Below, piece after piece: positions 32,561 to 34,983 of a DNA stretch of 34,983 nucleotides. The first letter of the stretch is position 1. Each line of letters opens with the position of its first letter. The stretch lies in contig CAIYMF010000272.1 in NCBI GenBank assembly GCA_903927265.1, positions 1 through 34,983 on the forward strand. The letters run 5' to 3'. This stretch comes from an uncultured bacterium. Lineage in GTDB: Bacteria; Actinomycetota; Actinomycetes; S36-B12; CAIYMF01. Under the pieces are notes generated by a model. It was not told where the DNA came from, did no database searches, and saw only the letters and a program-made list of their open reading frames with translations. A program made the translations under genes and the position numbers.

Positions 32561-32974
32561 GTGAGTGATCCCGCTAACCTACGAGCCGGTGACGCTGATC
32601 GCGATCGCATCATCGCAGTGTTGCGCGAGGCCTTCTCTCAGGGCCGGCTCAGCGATGGTGAATTCAACGAGCGGATGGCCGGTGCGGCGAGTGCCCGCAC
32701 TTACGGTGAACTCGAAGCGCTCACCACTGATCTTCCGTTGCACGAAGTGGTGCCTTCACTTCCTGTGCCCATCGACGAGGCCGAACTCGAGCACCGCCGC
32801 AGGGCCCGCCGCAACATGTGGATCTCGTGGCTGACGGCCTCGCTCGTGACAACACTCATTTGGCTGCTTACGGCGCGTGGAGATGAGGGCTGGGGTTACT
32901 TCTGGCCGATTTGGGTGATTGGCCCGTGGGGCGTGGTGTTACTGGTGAAGTCGATCACCAATTCCGACAACTAG
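32561..32974 (+). CDS. DUF1707 (SHOCT-like) and two-helix membrane protein
   Basis: 137 residues. The N-terminal DUF1707 domain (about 3-56) has the family pattern LRAGDADRDRIIAVLREAFSQGRLSDGEFNERM and AASARTYGELEALTTDLP. A charged linker follows, then two membrane helices (about 86-103 and 110-128) of the 2TM type. DUF1707 is typical of Actinobacteria; it resembles short bacterial oligomerisation domains but has no proven function. A TACACT hexamer (32549-32554) places initiation near the GTG at 32561, so a leaderless transcript is likely; an ATG at 32558 is an equivalent alternative. The stop overlaps the convergent DUF2252 gene by 4 nt. Confidence 0.85.
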   Translation: MSDPANLRAGDADRDRIIAVLREAFSQGRLSDGEFNERMAGAASARTYGELEALTTDLPLHEVVPSLPVPIDEAELEHRRRARRNMWISWLTASLVTTLIWLLTARGDEGWGYFWPIWVIGPWGVVLLVKSITNSDN

Positions 32975-34440
32975 ACGCCCATGAGCGCTTTGATGCGCCC
33001 AGCGTCAATTGCTGCAACGAGTGACGCGTGATCAGTGACGGTCTGATCGGCGTAATCGAGTGCGAACGACAGCATCGCCCGATCGAATGCGGTGCCGCTA
33101 CCGACATATGAACTGATCGCGATCTGGTCACCACTACGAGCGTGCGCTTTGGCGATTGCCCACGCGCAGGTGCTGGCGTAGTAGGTGAACGCGGGTACCT
33201 GGAGTTCGGCGTATTCGACGCTGCCCTTCCAGTCGCGGAATTGACGAATGTAGAAGCAACGCGTGCCGCCTTCCGGCGGGTGTCCGGTGGTCCAGCCCAG
33301 GAAGAGATCACTCGCCGATTGCGTGAGTTTCTGCCCGATCACCACACGCTCGCCGTGGTGTTTGAAAGGACTCTTCACCGAATAGCGCTCCAGCACCGAC
33401 TCATTGGCTTCCTTGACTTGAAGGATCAGCGGGTCGTTGGAGTCGCGGCCGATCAGCAGCAGGATGAAGCATCGGGTGCCCACACTTCCGACTCCGACGA
33501 CGCGCATGGCTACGTCAACGATGCGGTATTCGTCGAACAGGTGCCGACGCTCAGGCGACAGCGTGCTTCGGTAGGTGCTGGCGCGACCGTGTAACTCGTC
33601 GATGAGAGCACCGAGTTGAGTTGAGAGACCGCCGACTCCAAACTTGATCCCAAACTCGGTGCCGCGAATTTGTAGTGGCGGATTTGAGATGAAGCGCGGT
33701 AGTCCGTCGACCATCTCGGTGTTCTGTTCGGCAGCTTTCACCGAGTCGCGCGATTGAATCTTCTTGAGGGTGCTCGTATTGATGCCCTGGGCCTTGCTCG
33801 GCTTCATTGCCTTGGTGATCTGTGTCAAGAAGTCTTCGACGTCGAATCGCGAATACCACACATCGAGCGTGCTCATTCCGGCGTATTTCGCCATCTCCGC
33901 GCGGTACGAACTTGCTGCCGCGAGAACAACCTTTTCCGTCGTTGCGGTGTCGTCGCCGCGCTCACGTGAGGCGACTGCCAAACTCGCGCACAGGCGCATC
34001 ACATCCCACTCGAAAGGCCCAACGGCTGTTTCATCGAAGTCATTGATGTCGAAGACTAAGCGACGCTCGGGAGTTCCGAACGCACCGAAGTTCATCAGGT
34101 GTGCGTCACCACACAGTTGTACGTGCAGACCCGAGTTGGGCAATGTCGAGAGGTCGGACACCATGGGCAGCGCGGCCCCGCGAAAGAACGCGAAAGGGCT
34201 CGCGGCCATTCGGCCGTAGCGAATCGGAATAAGTTGAGGCACGCGGGTTTCGGCCTGTTCCTCGAGCAAGGCGAGGGGATCGGCGCGATCCGAGGTGGCA
34301 CTGAAGTGAGCCAGTGCGGCGCGCGGAGTCTGCTTCCGGGCGGCCTTTCCGTGGGCGGCGCGCTCGGTCGGCGTATGCGAGCGGTATCCCTTGCGGCGGT
34401 CGGTGGGGGTATCCGGGTTGGGCATCACATCGGCAGTCAT
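32971..34440 (-). CDS. DUF2252 family protein (kinase-like fold)
   Basis: 489 residues from the ATG at 34440. The DUF2252 start is GYRSHTPTERAAHGKAARK; IPIRYGRMAASPFAFFRGAA follows. A kinase-like loop LCGDAHLMNFGAFGTPERR (Asp112, Asn117) and a metal-binding-like INDFDETAVGPFEWDVMRL (Asp134, Asp136) resemble aminoglycoside phosphotransferases, so a small-molecule kinase-like activity is possible but undemonstrated. Near the C-terminus are the family segments FYIRQFRDWKGS and ARSGDQIAISSYVGSGTAFDRAML. The frame is open upstream across the divergent ppiA start, but the start chosen has a GGGAAG upstream. Start codons of the two divergent genes are only 14 bp apart. Confidence 0.88.
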   Translation of the reverse strand: MTADVMPNPDTPTDRRKGYRSHTPTERAAHGKAARKQTPRAALAHFSATSDRADPLALLEEQAETRVPQLIPIRYGRMAASPFAFFRGAALPMVSDLSTLPNSGLHVQLCGDAHLMNFGAFGTPERRLVFDINDFDETAVGPFEWDVMRLCASLAVASRERGDDTATTEKVVLAAASSYRAEMAKYAGMSTLDVWYSRFDVEDFLTQITKAMKPSKAQGINTSTLKKIQSRDSVKAAEQNTEMVDGLPRFISNPPLQIRGTEFGIKFGVGGLSTQLGALIDELHGRASTYRSTLSPERRHLFDEYRIVDVAMRVVGVGSVGTRCFILLLIGRDSNDPLILQVKEANESVLERYSVKSPFKHHGERVVIGQKLTQSASDLFLGWTTGHPPEGGTRCFYIRQFRDWKGSVEYAELQVPAFTYYASTCAWAIAKAHARSGDQIAISSYVGSGTAFDRAMLSFALDYADQTVTDHASLVAAIDAGRIKALMGV

Positions 34441-34454
34441 GGCAGGATCTTCCC

Positions 34455-34979
34455 ATGACAACGACCACTGCCACCATGCATACCAACAAGGGCGATATCC
34501 GAGTGACGCTCTTTCCCGACCACGCACCCAAGACGGTGCGCAACTTTGTCGGGCTCGCTGATGGCAGTCAGGAGTGGACAGACCGTCGTGCCGGCAAGGC
34601 CGGTGAGGGACCCCTCTACACCGACGTGATCTTCCACCGCATCATTCCGGGCTTCATGCTTCAGTGTGGCGACCCCGAAGGAACCGGTCGCGGTGGCCCC
34701 GGTTACAACTTCGCCGACGAGCCCCATCCCGAACTCGTTTTCGATAAGCCGTACCTCGTGGCGATGGCCAACGCAGGCCCCAACACCAACGGCTCGCAGT
34801 TCTTCATCACCGTGGCTCCCACGACGTGGCTGAACTTCAAGCACACGATCTTCGGTGAGGTTGCCGACCAAGACAGCCGAGACGTGGTCGACGCCATCGC
34901 GAAGGTGTCGACTGACGGTGGCGACAAGCCGCTCGACGACGTGGTGCTGCACTCAGTCGAGATCACCGTCACCGACTGA
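34455..34979 (+). CDS. ppiA: cyclophilin-type peptidyl-prolyl cis-trans isomerase
   Basis: 174-residue cytoplasmic cyclophilin catalysing X-Pro isomerisation. Motifs are FHRIIPGFMLQCGDPEGTGRG (catalytic Arg in FHRIIPGF), MANAGPNTNGSQFFIT and WLNFKHTIFGEV, with the Trp associated with cyclosporin binding. There is no signal peptide. The ATG at 34455 has AGGA 8 nt upstream; the frame is open far upstream through the divergent DUF2252 gene and that part is not coding. The position corresponds to mycobacterial ppiA (Rv0009), close to tRNA-Ala. Confidence 0.96.
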   Translation: MTTTTATMHTNKGDIRVTLFPDHAPKTVRNFVGLADGSQEWTDRRAGKAGEGPLYTDVIFHRIIPGFMLQCGDPEGTGRGGPGYNFADEPHPELVFDKPYLVAMANAGPNTNGSQFFITVAPTTWLNFKHTIFGEVADQDSRDVVDAIAKVSTDGGDKPLDDVVLHSVEITVTD

Positions 34980-34983
34980 ACCC

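Noticed and set aside
1-34983. CRISPR array, rRNA genes, insertion sequences
   Set aside because: No spaced direct repeats, no rRNA signature and no transposase reading frame were found on either strand.

Overview
The window is the chromosomal replication-origin region of a high-GC Gram-positive bacterium (Actinomycetota, probably class Actinomycetia). Gene order follows the Mycobacterium tuberculosis block from Rv3909 across oriC to Rv0009 almost gene for gene: DUF6049, murJ, pseudokinase, sigM-type ECF factor, anti-sigma factor, trxB, trxA, cwlM, then parB, parA, rsmG, jag, yidC, yidD, rnpA, rpmH, and across the origin dnaA, dnaN, recF, dciA (DUF721), gyrB, gyrA, DUF3566, tRNA-Ile, tRNA-Ala and ppiA. 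GTG starts are frequent and base composition is near 60% GC by eye. The genus cannot be named from this sequence; a free-living freshwater or soil actinobacterium outside the mycobacteria is plausible.

Layout. (1) Positions 1-12100, + strand, transcribed toward the origin: a cell-envelope and redox block. It holds DUF6049-murJ (overlapping), a separate membrane pseudokinase with an extracellular ligand-binding-like domain, sigM/anti-sigma (overlapping), trxB-trxA-cwlM, and a PLP aminotransferase followed by a divergent D-Ala-D-Ala-ligase-like ATP-grasp enzyme. MurJ, the pseudokinase and CwlM belong to one known control circuit for peptidoglycan precursor supply. (2) Positions 12141-17367, - strand: the rpmH-rnpA-yidD-yidC-jag-rsmG-(42-codon ORF)-parA-parB cluster, with two ParB binding sites (parS). 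(3) Positions 17368-19628: dnaA between two DnaA-box-rich gaps; the dnaA-dnaN gap is the likely oriC. (4) Positions 19629-27773, + strand: dnaN, recF, dciA, gyrB, gyrA and a DUF3566 membrane protein. (5) Positions 27880-34979: two tRNA genes separated by about 2.5 kb of less conserved genes (a small SD-led ORF behind switch-like RNA helices, a membrane protein, a 2-oxoglutarate/Fe(II) oxygenase, a DLW-39 peptide), then a nitronate monooxygenase behind a tandem palindromic operator, two small membrane proteins, DUF2252 and the cyclophilin ppiA.

No mobile element, CRISPR array, rRNA or prophage was seen. The backbone is ordinary and conserved. The parts most worth a second look are the mutually exclusive RNA helices and small ORF at 28052-28266, the 42-codon ORF with a repeated GLGW motif between rsmG and parA, the Asn-to-Cys change in the metal-binding motif of the Ddl-like enzyme, a perfect DnaA box beside an AT-rich tract at the parA/parB junction, and the sigma-R/SigH-like promoter with an embedded inverted repeat before trxB.
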